Source of the DNA: JBBQZO01 sp038207625
Lineage (GTDB): Bacteria; Pseudomonadota; Gammaproteobacteria; Burkholderiales; Burkholderiaceae_D
Reading direction: 5' to 3'
Assembly (NCBI GenBank): GCA_038207625.1
Contig: JBBQZO010000034.1
Location: 1-64,000, forward strand
Length of the DNA stretch: 64,000 bases
The notes below the pieces were generated by a model, which saw only the letters and a program-made list of their open reading frames with translations, made no database searches and was not told the origin of the DNA. Shown in pieces: positions 24,447-33,286 of this stretch. A program made the translations under genes and the position numbers. The first letter of the stretch is position 1. The number at the start of each line of letters is the position of its first letter.

Positions 24447-25628
24447 ATGAACGATCCCATCATCATCATCGGCGCCGGGCTGGCCGGCTGGAGCACGGCG
24501 CGCGCGCTGCGCAAACAAGACGGCGACACGGCGCTGGTGCTGATCGCCGCTGACAGCGCCGACGTGTATGCCAAGCCGTCGCTGTCGAACGCGTTCGCAC
24601 TGCGGCGCGCGCCGGCCCAGCTGATCAGCGCATCGGCGGCCAGCACGGCGCAGACGCTGAACCTGACGCTCTACGCCACCACGCACGTCGAGGCCATCGA
24701 CGTGGCCGGCAAGACGCTGCGCGTGCGCGACGCCCAAGGCACGCGCAGCATCGCCTACCGCGCACTGGTGCTGGCCACCGGCGCGGCGCCGATACGCGTG
24801 CCGCTCGACGGCGACGCGGCCGGGCAGGTGCTGTCGGTCAATTCGCTGGACGACTTCGCGGTGCTGCACGCGCGCCTGGCCGCGCCCGCGCCGCTGGCTG
24901 GCGCAGCGCGCGACATCGTCATCATGGGCGCCGGCCTGATTGGCTGCGAGTTCGCCAACGACCTGGCGCTGGCGGGCCACCGCGTGCATGTGGTCGACCC
25001 GCAAGCGCGGCCGCTGGCCGCGCTCTTGCCCGAGTCGGCCAGCGCCCAGTTGCAAGACGCATTGGCCGCACTGGGCGTAGCCTGGCATGTTGGCGCGTCC
25101 GTGCGCAGCGTCGACACTGCGGCGCAGCGCCTGCGCGTGGGCTTGTCCGACGGCGGCGCGATCGACGCGGACATCGTCGTCAGCGCGATCGGCCTGCGCG
25201 CCAACGTCGCGCTGGCCCAGGCGGCGCAACTTGAATGCGCGCGCGGCATCGTCGTCGACGCCACCTTGCAAACATCGGCGCCCAATATTTACGCGCTGGG
25301 CGATTGCGCGCAGTACGCGTCGGCCGGCGCGCGCACGCTGCCGTATGTGATGCCGATCATGCACGCGGCCAAGGCGCTGGCTAGTACGCTATGCGGCAAC
25401 AGCACGGCGCTGGCGTTTCCTGTGATGCCGGTGGCGATCAAGACGCCGGCGCTGCCGATCGTCGCCGCGCTGGCGCATCCGGACCAGGCTGGCCAGTGGC
25501 AGGCTGGTCTGGCAGCCGACGCCGGCCTGTGGCGTTTCGTCGATCCCGCGGGGGTGCAGCGCGGCTTTGTCTTACTGGGCAAGCAAACCGCGCGGCGCAC
25601 CGAGCTGGCCAGCGCCACGCAGGCTTAG
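24447..25628 (+). CDS. Rubredoxin reductase-like FAD/NAD(P) oxidoreductase
   Basis: The 393-residue flavoprotein has an FAD-binding GAGLAG (9-14), the linker VLATGAAPIRVP, an NAD(P)-binding IMGAGLIGCEFAND in the middle and the second FAD motif IYALGDCAQY. It matches the rubredoxin-NAD+ reductase (AlkT/RubB) subgroup in length and lies right behind rubredoxin, so NAD(P)H to rubredoxin electron transfer is very likely. The C-terminal third is somewhat divergent. It is in operon with the rubredoxin gene. Confidence 0.9.
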   Translation: MNDPIIIIGAGLAGWSTARALRKQDGDTALVLIAADSADVYAKPSLSNAFALRRAPAQLISASAASTAQTLNLTLYATTHVEAIDVAGKTLRVRDAQGTRSIAYRALVLATGAAPIRVPLDGDAAGQVLSVNSLDDFAVLHARLAAPAPLAGAARDIVIMGAGLIGCEFANDLALAGHRVHVVDPQARPLAALLPESASAQLQDALAALGVAWHVGASVRSVDTAAQRLRVGLSDGGAIDADIVVSAIGLRANVALAQAAQLECARGIVVDATLQTSAPNIYALGDCAQYASAGARTLPYVMPIMHAAKALASTLCGNSTALAFPVMPVAIKTPALPIVAALAHPDQAGQWQAGLAADAGLWRFVDPAGVQRGFVLLGKQTARRTELASATQA

Positions 25629-25643
25629 GCCCAGCGCTCATTG

Positions 25644-25760
25644 ACGCCGGCGCAGCGCGAGGCGTCAGCGGCCAGCAGCAGCGCCAGCGCGGCGCAGGGC
25701 CAGGCATCCGCGAGCAGCGCCAGAGCGGCGCAGGGTCAGGCGTCAGCGGGCGGCAGCAGC
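25644..25760 (+). repeat. 36-bp tandem repeat before the Stealth gene
   Basis: Two full units (25680-25715 and 25716-25751) start AGCGCCAG and contain GCGGCGCAGGG, with partial units on both sides. If translated in the frame of the next gene they would give an Ala/Ser/Gln-rich string (AAQGQASA twice), but no start signal supports this and the stretch is treated as intergenic. Confidence 0.65.
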
Positions 25761-25910
25761 GCCGGCGCTGCCCGCGCGTGCTGCGAATTGGCAACAAAGG
25801 GCGCGTCAAGTTCGGCCTGGCTGTTGCTGCGATACAATATAGCCCTTACTCCGAATTGGAGCGACAGCCATGCTGCGCCGCCCCGTTCACGTCAACAGGC
25901 ACCGCCAATC

Positions 25911-26909
25911 ATGACCAGTCAGCCTTTGCCCACAGCGTCCGAGCGTATCGATATCGTCTACCTGTGGGTCGATGGTGCCGACGCGAGTTGGCGTGCCAAG
26001 CGCCGCGCGGCGCGCCTGCGCAGCGACGGCGTCGACGATGGCGACCAGCATGCGCTGGCGCTGTACGGCGATGTCGAAGGCCGCTACCGCGACAATGGCG
26101 AACTGCGCTTCAATTTGCGGGCGTTGGAGCGCTTCTATCCGGAGCATGGCCATATTTACCTGGTCACGGACGACCAGGTGCCGCACTGGTTGGTCGCTGA
26201 CGAGGGATTGACTGTCATTAGCCACCGCGCGTTGATGCCGGCGGCGTCCCTGCCGGTGTTCGATTCGAGCCACATCGAATCCTACCTGCACCACATTCCC
26301 GGCTTGTCCGAACGCTTCATCTACCTCAACGACGATGTGTTCTTCGGCGCCGACGTCAATCCCGCTGACTGGTTCGGCGCCGACGGTGTGGCCGTGTTCG
26401 CCGATGCGGGCGCGGTGCCGGACTACGCGTCGGTGCAGGCGCATGAAACGGCGCTGGTGAACGCGTCGGTGCTGTCGCGCTTGTGGCTGTCGGAGCGTTA
26501 TCCGCACTATCGGCACGCGGCGCAGGTGTTCGCCCATTCGCCGCGCCCGATGTTCAAAAGCCTGCTGCATCAACTTGAGCACGAAGCGCCGGAGCTGTTT
26601 GCGCAGGTGCGCAAGACCGTGTTTCGTTCATGGAAGATGCCCTCGATCGTGTCCGATCTGGTGCCGCGCTGGATGCTGCACACCGGCCACGCGGCGTTGC
26701 AGGAGTTGGTGCCGCGCTACATCTGCACCGGCGCCGCCGACGCGCCCGCGCAGTTCGACGCCTTGATGGGCGAATTCGGCCGGATCCCTTTTTTCTGCAT
26801 CAACGACACCAGCGACGACGCCCATGATGACGCGGCGCCGCTGCGCTGCATCGCCGATGTGCTGGGCGCGCTGCTGCCCGAGCCATGCGGCTACGAACGG
26901 GCCGCGTGA
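25911..26909 (+). CDS. Stealth family sugar-phosphate transferase
   Basis: The 332-residue protein of the Stealth family transfers a hexose-1-phosphate from a nucleotide sugar to build phosphodiester-linked surface polysaccharides. All conserved regions are visible: CR1 IDIVYLWVDGADASW, CR2 YRDNGELRFNLRALERFYP through IYLVTD and the FIYLNDDVFFG acidic site, CR3 HSPRPMFKS, and a CR4-like end with FFCINDTSDD. The ATG at 25911 gives the canonical N terminus. It sits alone, with no other capsule genes near, so its polysaccharide is unknown. Confidence 0.88.
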   Translation: MTSQPLPTASERIDIVYLWVDGADASWRAKRRAARLRSDGVDDGDQHALALYGDVEGRYRDNGELRFNLRALERFYPEHGHIYLVTDDQVPHWLVADEGLTVISHRALMPAASLPVFDSSHIESYLHHIPGLSERFIYLNDDVFFGADVNPADWFGADGVAVFADAGAVPDYASVQAHETALVNASVLSRLWLSERYPHYRHAAQVFAHSPRPMFKSLLHQLEHEAPELFAQVRKTVFRSWKMPSIVSDLVPRWMLHTGHAALQELVPRYICTGAADAPAQFDALMGEFGRIPFFCINDTSDDAHDDAAPLRCIADVLGALLPEPCGYERAA

Positions 26910-27090
26910 AAAACGCCTGATCGCGGCGGCAGTTTCGCCATCGGCTGCAACTGCGACGCCGCCATCGCCTTCCACTTCGGCTCCACCTTCGACTTAGACT
27001 GCGCCTGCGCCTTCGGTGCCACCTTCGACGTCGACATCGGCGTTAGCATCGCCTTCGCCAACGCAGCCTGTGCGCGCGAACTTTTCCCGT

Positions 27091-28152
27091 TTAGATCTGC
27101 GCGCCGTTGCCGGCCAGCGGCGTGCAATACCCGCCGGGCAGGTGGCCGTCAATGGCGCCGAAGCGGCTCAGCTTGCGCCGGTTGATGTCGGCCAACACGC
27201 CGGCGCCGATCGACGGCGCGCGCTGGGCATCGACCTGATTGTTCATCTGGCGGAACACCGGCGCAAACGCCGCGTCGGCCATGTCGCGCAGAGTGCGCCG
27301 CGTGGCCAGCGACAGGCCGGCCAGCGCAAACGGATCGACGCGCCGGCTGAAGCGCGCAAAACCCTGGTAGCGAAAGCGCTCGTCGACATGCCGGTCGCTG
27401 TGCCGGATCAGCGCGTCCATCAACTCGTGCAGCAGTTCGGCGCGGCTGAGCATGTTCAGGATCAGCGTGATGACGAGCCCGTCGAATTCGCGCGTGTCGC
27501 CTTCGCGCGCGCGCGCCGGCGGCGCCGCGCCCAGGCGCAGGTCGATGATGAAGGTGCGTTCGTCATGCCACCGAGCGCCTTGCAAGGCGAACTTGCGCTC
27601 GCCAAATCGCAGCGCTGCGAGCCAGCCGGCGATGTCGGCGTGATCGGCATGCGGCGCGCCGGCGGGGGCATTCAACTGGTGCTGCTGGCCGGCCAATAGC
27701 GGCAAATCCTGATGACTGCTAAACGGCGTGCTCGGCTTGCCGCTGACCGTCTCCTGCACCGTCAACAGTTCGCGCACCTCATGCTCGCGCGCCTTTTTCA
27801 AGGCCAGGAAAACGGTCTGTATCACTTCCGACGTGGGCGTGTAGCGCTCGATGCGCCAGCGCCGTCCATACACCAGCTTGAGCGGGCGCAGCTGCGCGCC
27901 GCGCTGGTAGTTTTCGCGCCCGACCAATCCGACCTGCAGGTACAGGCCGTTGGCGTCGTGGTCGGCGAAGATCGGCATGTTGCTGCAAAAATCGATCTGC
28001 CCGATGATTTCGGCCAGCGTTGCCACGCTTTGCTGATACTGCAGGTAATGCTGGGGAATGCAGCTGCCGCCGTCGTCGAGTTCAACGCGTGGCGCGTGTG
28101 GCATCGGTATTGCGCCCGGTCCGGCGGGCAGGTGACGTGTTTGGTCAGACAT
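27091..28152 (-). CDS. Unknown protein, divergent from the cysteine-cluster regulator
   Basis: The 353-residue protein is predicted cytoplasmic with no signal peptide or membrane span. It has no motif I recognise; charged, mixed alpha/beta segments such as RTFIIDLRLG and REFDGLVITLILNMLSRAELL stand out. The ATG at 28152 was chosen because the further upstream part of the opening (to 28341) crosses the promoter region. Its upstream gap of 215 bases contains copy 2 of the 23-bp repeat and faces the regulator gene, so it is probably a target of that regulator and related to the redox genes at 23-25.6 kb. Confidence 0.65.
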   Translation of the reverse strand: MSDQTRHLPAGPGAIPMPHAPRVELDDGGSCIPQHYLQYQQSVATLAEIIGQIDFCSNMPIFADHDANGLYLQVGLVGRENYQRGAQLRPLKLVYGRRWRIERYTPTSEVIQTVFLALKKAREHEVRELLTVQETVSGKPSTPFSSHQDLPLLAGQQHQLNAPAGAPHADHADIAGWLAALRFGERKFALQGARWHDERTFIIDLRLGAAPPARAREGDTREFDGLVITLILNMLSRAELLHELMDALIRHSDRHVDERFRYQGFARFSRRVDPFALAGLSLATRRTLRDMADAAFAPVFRQMNNQVDAQRAPSIGAGVLADINRRKLSRFGAIDGHLPGGYCTPLAGNGAQI

Positions 28153-28264
28153 GGTGAGGTTCCGGTGGAAATGCCAGGGTGCCGCAGCGCGGCGCTGGGG
28201 CGCGCGAACGGCGTTCGCGAGCCGATGTGGCGCAGTATAAATGATTAATGGCACTTTGAGCATG

Positions 28265-28287
28265 AAAATATGTTTTATGTGTTTTAA
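28265..28287. promoter_or_regulatory. 23-bp operator-like repeat, copy 2
   Basis: Identical over all 23 bases to 23997-24019. It lies between the unknown gene (start 28152, minus) and the regulator gene (start 28368, plus). A TAAAAT box (28302-28307) lies about 17 bases from GTGTTT inside the site, so the repeat again covers the -35 region of the rightward promoter. Autoregulation by the regulator is inferred. Confidence 0.65.
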
Positions 28288-28367
28288 ATGTGTGACTAAG
28301 GTAAAATGACGCGACGCGATGATGCGTCCGGCGTGCGGCACCAGGCCGGCGCCGCCAAGGAGAAGCG

Positions 28368-29009
28368 ATGTTAGACATATTGGGAGCGACGCAAAGGCAG
28401 TTACTCAAGGAACTGCTCAAGCACAAGACTGGCATGACGGTCGATGAATTATCGGCGCGCTTGTCGATCACCCGCACGGCGGTGCGCCAGCATGTGGCCG
28501 CGCTGGTCAACGAAGGCTTGCTGCTGAAGGCGCAAACGCGCGCCTCGGGCGGGCGCCCGGAGCAGTTGTATGCGCTCAGCGACAAGGGCCACGAATGCTT
28601 TCCGCGCCATTACGCCTGGTTTGCCCAGTTGCTGGTCGAGTCGGTCGAGCGCGAAGTGGGCGTGGCCGGCGTGCATGAGCGGCTCGGTGCGATGGGCACC
28701 CAGGTCGGCCAGCAATTGAGCGCGCAGCATCCGGGACTGGTTGGCATGGGGCAGAAGGTCGACAAACTGGCCGACTTGATGGGGCAACTCGGCTACGACG
28801 CGCGCAGCGCCGATGCCGGAACAGGCCAGAGCGACACGCTGGAGGCCGACAATTGCGTGTTCCACACGCTGGCCATGCGCAATCCCGAAATCTGCCGCTT
28901 CGACATCGCCTTGCTCGAAGCGTTTACCGACAGCACCGTCACGCATCAGGAATGCATGGCCAAGGGCGGCGGCCTGTGCCGCTTCAAGTTCACACCGAAA
29001 TCGGACTGA
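28368..29009 (+). CDS. HTH regulator with C-terminal cysteine cluster (SufR-like)
   Basis: The 213-residue regulator has a winged helix-turn-helix at residues 6-75 (VDELSARLSITRTAVRQHVA, then GGRPEQLYALSDKG). Its C-terminal domain carries four cysteines, C163, C176, C196 and C204, in a CX12CX19CX7C pattern. SufR repressors hold a Fe-S cluster with a CX12CX13CX14C pattern, so a cluster-sensing regulator is likely, responding to iron, oxygen or redox state. AAGGAG precedes the ATG. It is divergent from an unknown gene with the 23-bp repeat between them; the same repeat stands before rubredoxin and the ferritin-like gene. Confidence 0.8.
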   Translation: MLDILGATQRQLLKELLKHKTGMTVDELSARLSITRTAVRQHVAALVNEGLLLKAQTRASGGRPEQLYALSDKGHECFPRHYAWFAQLLVESVEREVGVAGVHERLGAMGTQVGQQLSAQHPGLVGMGQKVDKLADLMGQLGYDARSADAGTGQSDTLEADNCVFHTLAMRNPEICRFDIALLEAFTDSTVTHQECMAKGGGLCRFKFTPKSD

Positions 29010-29367
29010 GGCGCGTCAAGTTCGCACCGTCACCTGACTGAGCCGCTGGCCTGGCATTGGCGCGCTCGCGATGCGCTGCTGACCGGGCCGGCGCATTATG
29101 CAACATACAAGGGTGCGCCGCATCGTATTGTTCGATCCGGCAGGGCGCATCGGTTATAGTATTTACGTTGATAGATGCCTGCTCGATGGCCGATCCGACG
29201 CGTTTGACTTGCCAGTCTGGCCAAGCTGCAGCGCCCTGGAACGCCGCGATGTCGGTGTGCGTCGGCGTCGTGGGCAGCCGGTTGGCGCAGGCCGCAGCCG
29301 CGCCCCGTCGCGCCAGTTGGCCGGATTTGCCGTGTCGCCCCATCGGGCGGCGTACTGGAATGGTGAC
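29010..29367 (+). other. Intergenic region, no gene seen
   Basis: There are 358 bases before the GGDEF-EAL gene. An opening in its frame runs through here but has no membrane or PAS character and no start signal. A TATAGT box near 29155 may be part of the promoter; the matching -35 box is not convincing. Confidence 0.5.
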
Positions 29368-31875
29368 ATGACGAACAATCGAACGCCGCTTTACCAAAGT
29401 GCCGGCGCCTGGACGCTGCTGGCGCTGGCGCCGCTATTGCTGTGGTGGGTTTCGAACGTCAGGCGCCAGGTTGTCATCGCGCCGACCCAATTCGTGTTTT
29501 GGCATAGCGCCGTCGAGATCTTCGCCGTGGTGGTGGCGATGCTGATCTTCGTGACCGGCTACCGCGCCATGCTGTCGGACCGCAAAGGGGCGGTGGTGTT
29601 GCTCGGCGTGGCGTTCCTCGGCGTGGGCCTGTTCGATTTCCTGCACACCATGAGCTATGTCGGCATGCCCGACGCCATCAGCGCCAACAGCCCGCACAAG
29701 TCGATCCTGTTCTGGTTGGCCGGACGCATTCTGGCAGCGAGTGCCTTGCTCGCGTATGCGATGCTGCCGGCCGTGAGCGAGGTCAGCAGCGCGAGCAAGC
29801 GCCGCGCGCTGGTGTTGATGCTGCTGGTGGTTGCTGGGATCGGCTGGCTCGGTCTGTGCTGGCCGACCAGCGTACCAGCGTTTTTTGTTCCGGGGCAGGG
29901 CTTGACGGGGCTGAAAATCGGTCTCGAATGGCTGGTCATCGGCATCGATCTGTTGACACTGGGGGTGCTGTGGCGGCGCCGGCGTGCGCTCATCAACGAG
30001 CGCGTGATGGCACTGATCTTCGCCGCGGCCTTGTCGGCGATGTCCGAGCTATTTGTCACCAAGCTGGGCGTGCTTGACATGGACGGCGCCAATGCGCTGG
30101 GTCATCTGTACAAACTGGTCGCCTATTTGTTCTTGCTGCAGGCGACTTTCAACGAAGCCTTGCGTCGCCCGCTGACGCTGCTGCAAAGTCAGCACCAGCG
30201 CGAGAAACTGATACTGGATGTGGCGCCCGATGGCATCTTGCTGGTCGATCAGGACGGCGCGATCCTGATGGCCAACCATGCGATGAGCGCGCTGACGGGC
30301 TACGATGCGTCCGACCTGGTGGGGCAGAACGTCGATCGCTTGCTGCCGCCGGGCGCGCACGCGCGTGCCGGCCTGGCGGCAGTGCAGCCGGGCGTGGCTG
30401 GCCGGGCCCTGCCTGATCTGAGCTTGCAGCATCGCGACGGACGCCAGGTGCCCGTCGAGATCGTCGTCAAGAATGTCGATGATGCATCGACCCGCCATGC
30501 GATCGTCTATATCCGCGACCTGACCGAGCGCAAATACTATGAGCAGTCGCTGCGCTACCAGGCCACCCATGACGAACTGACCGGTTTGCCCAACCGCTGG
30601 CTGTTCCGCCTGCAGCTGGACCAGGCGCTGGGTCATTCGGCGCGGGCCGGACTGAAGGTGGCGGTGTTGCTGCTGGACCTGGACTACTTCAAGACTGTCA
30701 ACGACAGTTTCGGACACGCCACCGGCGATGCGCTGCTGGTGCAGGTGGGCCAGCGCATCGGTGCGGTGCTGCGTGACAACGACATGCTGGCGCGCCTGGG
30801 CGGCGACGAATTCGCCGTGTTCCTGAGCGACGTGGCGCGGCTCGACGACGCCGCCGGCGTCGTCATCGCGCTGATCGCGGCGCTGCAGGCGCCGTTTCGC
30901 CTGCATCAGCAGGATGTGTATTCGGGCGCCAGCCTGGGCCTGGCCATCTATCCGGACGACGCCGCCGACGGCGAGACGCTGATGCGTTACGCCGACATGG
31001 CGATGTACCAGGCCAAGCAGGCCGGGCGTGGCGGCTATGCCTGCTATTCGCAGGAAATGGACCGGCGCGCGCATGAAGACATGCAACTGCATACGCGCCT
31101 GAAGGAGGCGATGGCGCAGGGCATTCTGCAGTTGCATTATCAGCCGCAGGTGGATGTGCAAACGGGCGCCCTGGTGGGGGTCGAAGCCTTGCTGCGCTGG
31201 CCCGACCCGGTGCTGGGCGCCGTATCGCCGGCCAGTTTCATCCCGGTCGCCGAGGCGACCGGCCTGATTCTGGACTTGTCCGACTGGGTGCTCGAGACGG
31301 CGTGCCGGCAAAGCGCCGCCTGGGCAGCGGCAGGCACGCCGCTGTGTGTGGCGGTCAATTTTTCGGCGCAACAATTTCGCCAGGGTAATTTGCAGGAAAA
31401 GGTGGCGGCCGCGCTCGCCCGCAGCGGTGCCGAAGCGCGCTGGCTGTGCATCGAGATTACCGAGTCGATCGCGATGACCCACCCGGAACAGGCGCGCGTT
31501 CAATTGGCCGCGCTAGTGGCGATGGGCTGCAGCGTGGCGCTGGACGACTTTGGCACGGGCTACTCGTCGCTGGCCTACCTGAAGCGTCTGCCGGTGAGCA
31601 AGCTGAAAATCGACAAGAGCTTCATGGACGGCATTCCGGACGATGTCAACGACGTCACCATTTCCCACGCGATCATCGCGCTCGCGCATGGTCTGGGCAT
31701 GACGCTGGTCGCTGAAGGGATCGAAACGCCCGAGCAACTGGCGTTTCTGCGCCAGCACGGCTGCGAAACCTACCAGGGCTGGTTGTGTGCGAAGGCGATG
31801 AGCGCGCAGGATCTGAACGCGCGTTTTTTCTCTGCGGCGGCCGGGCCACACGACAGCGCGCAGCAGGCGCGTTGA
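29368..31875 (+). CDS. MASE3-PAS-GGDEF-EAL cyclic-di-GMP protein
   Basis: The 835-residue membrane protein has an N-terminal MASE3 sensor (about residues 10-265, seven to eight hydrophobic helices, with FDFLHTMSYVGMP). A PAS domain (about 285-390) and a diguanylate cyclase domain with an intact active site ARLGGDEFAVFL (near residue 478) follow, then an EAL phosphodiesterase domain with VEALLRW, DDFGTGYSSLAYL and KIDKSFM. Both catalytic cores look intact, so it may make and break c-di-GMP. The ATG at 29368 directly precedes the first helix. It stands alone, with DUF1841 convergent downstream. Confidence 0.92.
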   Translation: MTNNRTPLYQSAGAWTLLALAPLLLWWVSNVRRQVVIAPTQFVFWHSAVEIFAVVVAMLIFVTGYRAMLSDRKGAVVLLGVAFLGVGLFDFLHTMSYVGMPDAISANSPHKSILFWLAGRILAASALLAYAMLPAVSEVSSASKRRALVLMLLVVAGIGWLGLCWPTSVPAFFVPGQGLTGLKIGLEWLVIGIDLLTLGVLWRRRRALINERVMALIFAAALSAMSELFVTKLGVLDMDGANALGHLYKLVAYLFLLQATFNEALRRPLTLLQSQHQREKLILDVAPDGILLVDQDGAILMANHAMSALTGYDASDLVGQNVDRLLPPGAHARAGLAAVQPGVAGRALPDLSLQHRDGRQVPVEIVVKNVDDASTRHAIVYIRDLTERKYYEQSLRYQATHDELTGLPNRWLFRLQLDQALGHSARAGLKVAVLLLDLDYFKTVNDSFGHATGDALLVQVGQRIGAVLRDNDMLARLGGDEFAVFLSDVARLDDAAGVVIALIAALQAPFRLHQQDVYSGASLGLAIYPDDAADGETLMRYADMAMYQAKQAGRGGYACYSQEMDRRAHEDMQLHTRLKEAMAQGILQLHYQPQVDVQTGALVGVEALLRWPDPVLGAVSPASFIPVAEATGLILDLSDWVLETACRQSAAWAAAGTPLCVAVNFSAQQFRQGNLQEKVAAALARSGAEARWLCIEITESIAMTHPEQARVQLAALVAMGCSVALDDFGTGYSSLAYLKRLPVSKLKIDKSFMDGIPDDVNDVTISHAIIALAHGLGMTLVAEGIETPEQLAFLRQHGCETYQGWLCAKAMSAQDLNARFFSAAAGPHDSAQQAR

Positions 31876-31909
31876 GCGGGGCGCACGCCGTCTGCGCCGG
31901 GGCGTCGGA

Positions 31910-32332
31910 TCAGCGCTTGCGCACGCACTCGACGTAGGCGGCGCCGTCCGGCGGCAAGCCGCTGCGCTGCGAGTTCCACACCATCTGGCCCAGGCATTCC
32001 ATGATCTGGTGATGGGCCGCGTGCTCGGAATCGAGCCGCCCGCTCAGCGCCGTGCAGGCTGCGCGAATGCCCACCGGCTGGTCGATCGACAGCTGCTCGG
32101 CGATCGTCAGATGCATAGACAGGTGCAGGAAGGGATTGCTCTGGCCGCCTTCGACTGAATAGTCGCGCGCCAGCGCGGCCTCGACGTCGGACAGCGCGTC
32201 AAAATATTCGGGATGCTCAACGATCCAGTCGAGCGCGATCGCCTCGAGCGGGCTGAGGATGGCGTTGTCGCGGTGCTTGCGGTAGATTTCGCAAAAAAAG
32301 CGCCGCACATCGTCGGAAGAGGGGGTAAACAT
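31910..32332 (-). CDS. DUF1841 family protein
   Basis: The 140-residue cytoplasmic protein of the DUF1841 family is widespread in beta- and gammaproteobacteria and of unknown function. Family signatures visible are RRFFCEIYRKHRDN near the start, LDWIVEHPEYF, NPFLHLSMHLTIAEQLSIDQP in the middle and HQIMECLGQMVWNSQR. Its length is typical. It is separated by 107 bases from rppH on the same strand. Confidence 0.9.
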   Translation of the reverse strand: MFTPSSDDVRRFFCEIYRKHRDNAILSPLEAIALDWIVEHPEYFDALSDVEAALARDYSVEGGQSNPFLHLSMHLTIAEQLSIDQPVGIRAACTALSGRLDSEHAAHHQIMECLGQMVWNSQRSGLPPDGAAYVECVRKR

Positions 32333-32439
32333 CGGCGGGCCACGGGTAAGGAATCAAGTGCCCATTGTACCGTGCGCGACCATCGGGCATGGCGCGCTGA
32401 CACGGGGGCGGCGCGCCATGCCGCCCCCTTTTGTGCCGG

Positions 32440-33081
32440 CTAGTCCTTGTCGGGCAGCAGCGCGAGCTGCGCCTCGGCCGGGCAGGGTGTGGCCAGTTCA
32501 TCGACGCAGACCACCTCCGGCGCATGCTCCTGCTCGCGCGGGGCGTGCGGCTGGCGCAGATAGCGCGCCGTGTGCCGGTGCGGCTGGGCATGGGCGTGCG
32601 CATGCACCGGCCAGCTCAGGAAGCGGGACAGTTCCTGCAGCGCGCGCTGATACACATCGCGCTTGAACTCGATGACGACGTCAAGCGGCACCCAGTACTC
32701 ATGCCAGCGCCAGGCGTCGAATTCGGGATGGTCGGTCAGGCGCAGGTTGACGTCATTGTCACGCGCGACCATCCGCAGCAGAAACCAGATCTGTTTCTGG
32801 CCGCGATAATGGCCGCGAATTTCGCGCTTGATAAAATGATCGGGCACCTCGTAGCGCAACCAGTCGCGCGTGCGTCCGACGATCTTCACATGTTCCTGAC
32901 GTAATCCGATCTCCTCTTCCAACTCCCGATACATGGCCTGCTCCGGCGTTTCGCCGTACTTGATTCCGCCTTGCGGAAACTGCCACGAATGCTCACGCAC
33001 CCGCTTACCCCACCACACCTCGTTCTGGGCGTTTAGCAGGATGATGCCGACGTTGGGTCGAAACCCTTCACGGTCGAGCAT
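32440..33081 (-). CDS. rppH: RNA pyrophosphohydrolase RppH
   Basis: Nudix hydrolase that removes pyrophosphate from 5'-triphosphate mRNA ends and so starts 5'-end-dependent decay. It begins MLDREGFRPNVGIILLN with WQFPQGGI, and the Nudix box spans residues 38-60 with the REXXEEXG core. The C-terminal 50 residues form an extra His/Ala/Pro-rich tail not in the E. coli enzyme (HAHAHAQPHRHTARYL). The ATG at 33081 fits the family N terminus; upstream in-frame codons were rejected. Divergent from proS. Confidence 0.93.
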   Translation of the reverse strand: MLDREGFRPNVGIILLNAQNEVWWGKRVREHSWQFPQGGIKYGETPEQAMYRELEEEIGLRQEHVKIVGRTRDWLRYEVPDHFIKREIRGHYRGQKQIWFLLRMVARDNDVNLRLTDHPEFDAWRWHEYWVPLDVVIEFKRDVYQRALQELSRFLSWPVHAHAHAQPHRHTARYLRQPHAPREQEHAPEVVCVDELATPCPAEAQLALLPDKD

Positions 33082-33286
33082 AGTGCACCTCGAAACTTTC
33101 TGCCGGCTGTGCGTCCGTTTACATGTTTTGCCCACAAACACCCGGTCCGGAGTCGCTTTCATCGTGTGAAAACGGCAAGAACCGCATCAATTGGCCGCTT
33201 TTATATAAAGTTTGGACGCATTGGCCAGCTAATCCTTTAAAATTAGGTTGATTATAACCCTCTCTTTTTAAAAAGAATTCATCGAT

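Noticed and set aside
25644..25910. In-frame extension of the Stealth gene through the 36-bp repeats
   Set aside because: The canonical CR1 start lies at 25911 and no ribosome site supports a start at 25641.
26891..27127. Small Lys/Ala/Gln-rich minus-strand frame between the Stealth gene and the unknown gene
   Set aside because: No ribosome site, no hydrophobic or folded pattern, and it overlaps the ends of both neighbours; the DNA is a loose CTTCG-type repeat.
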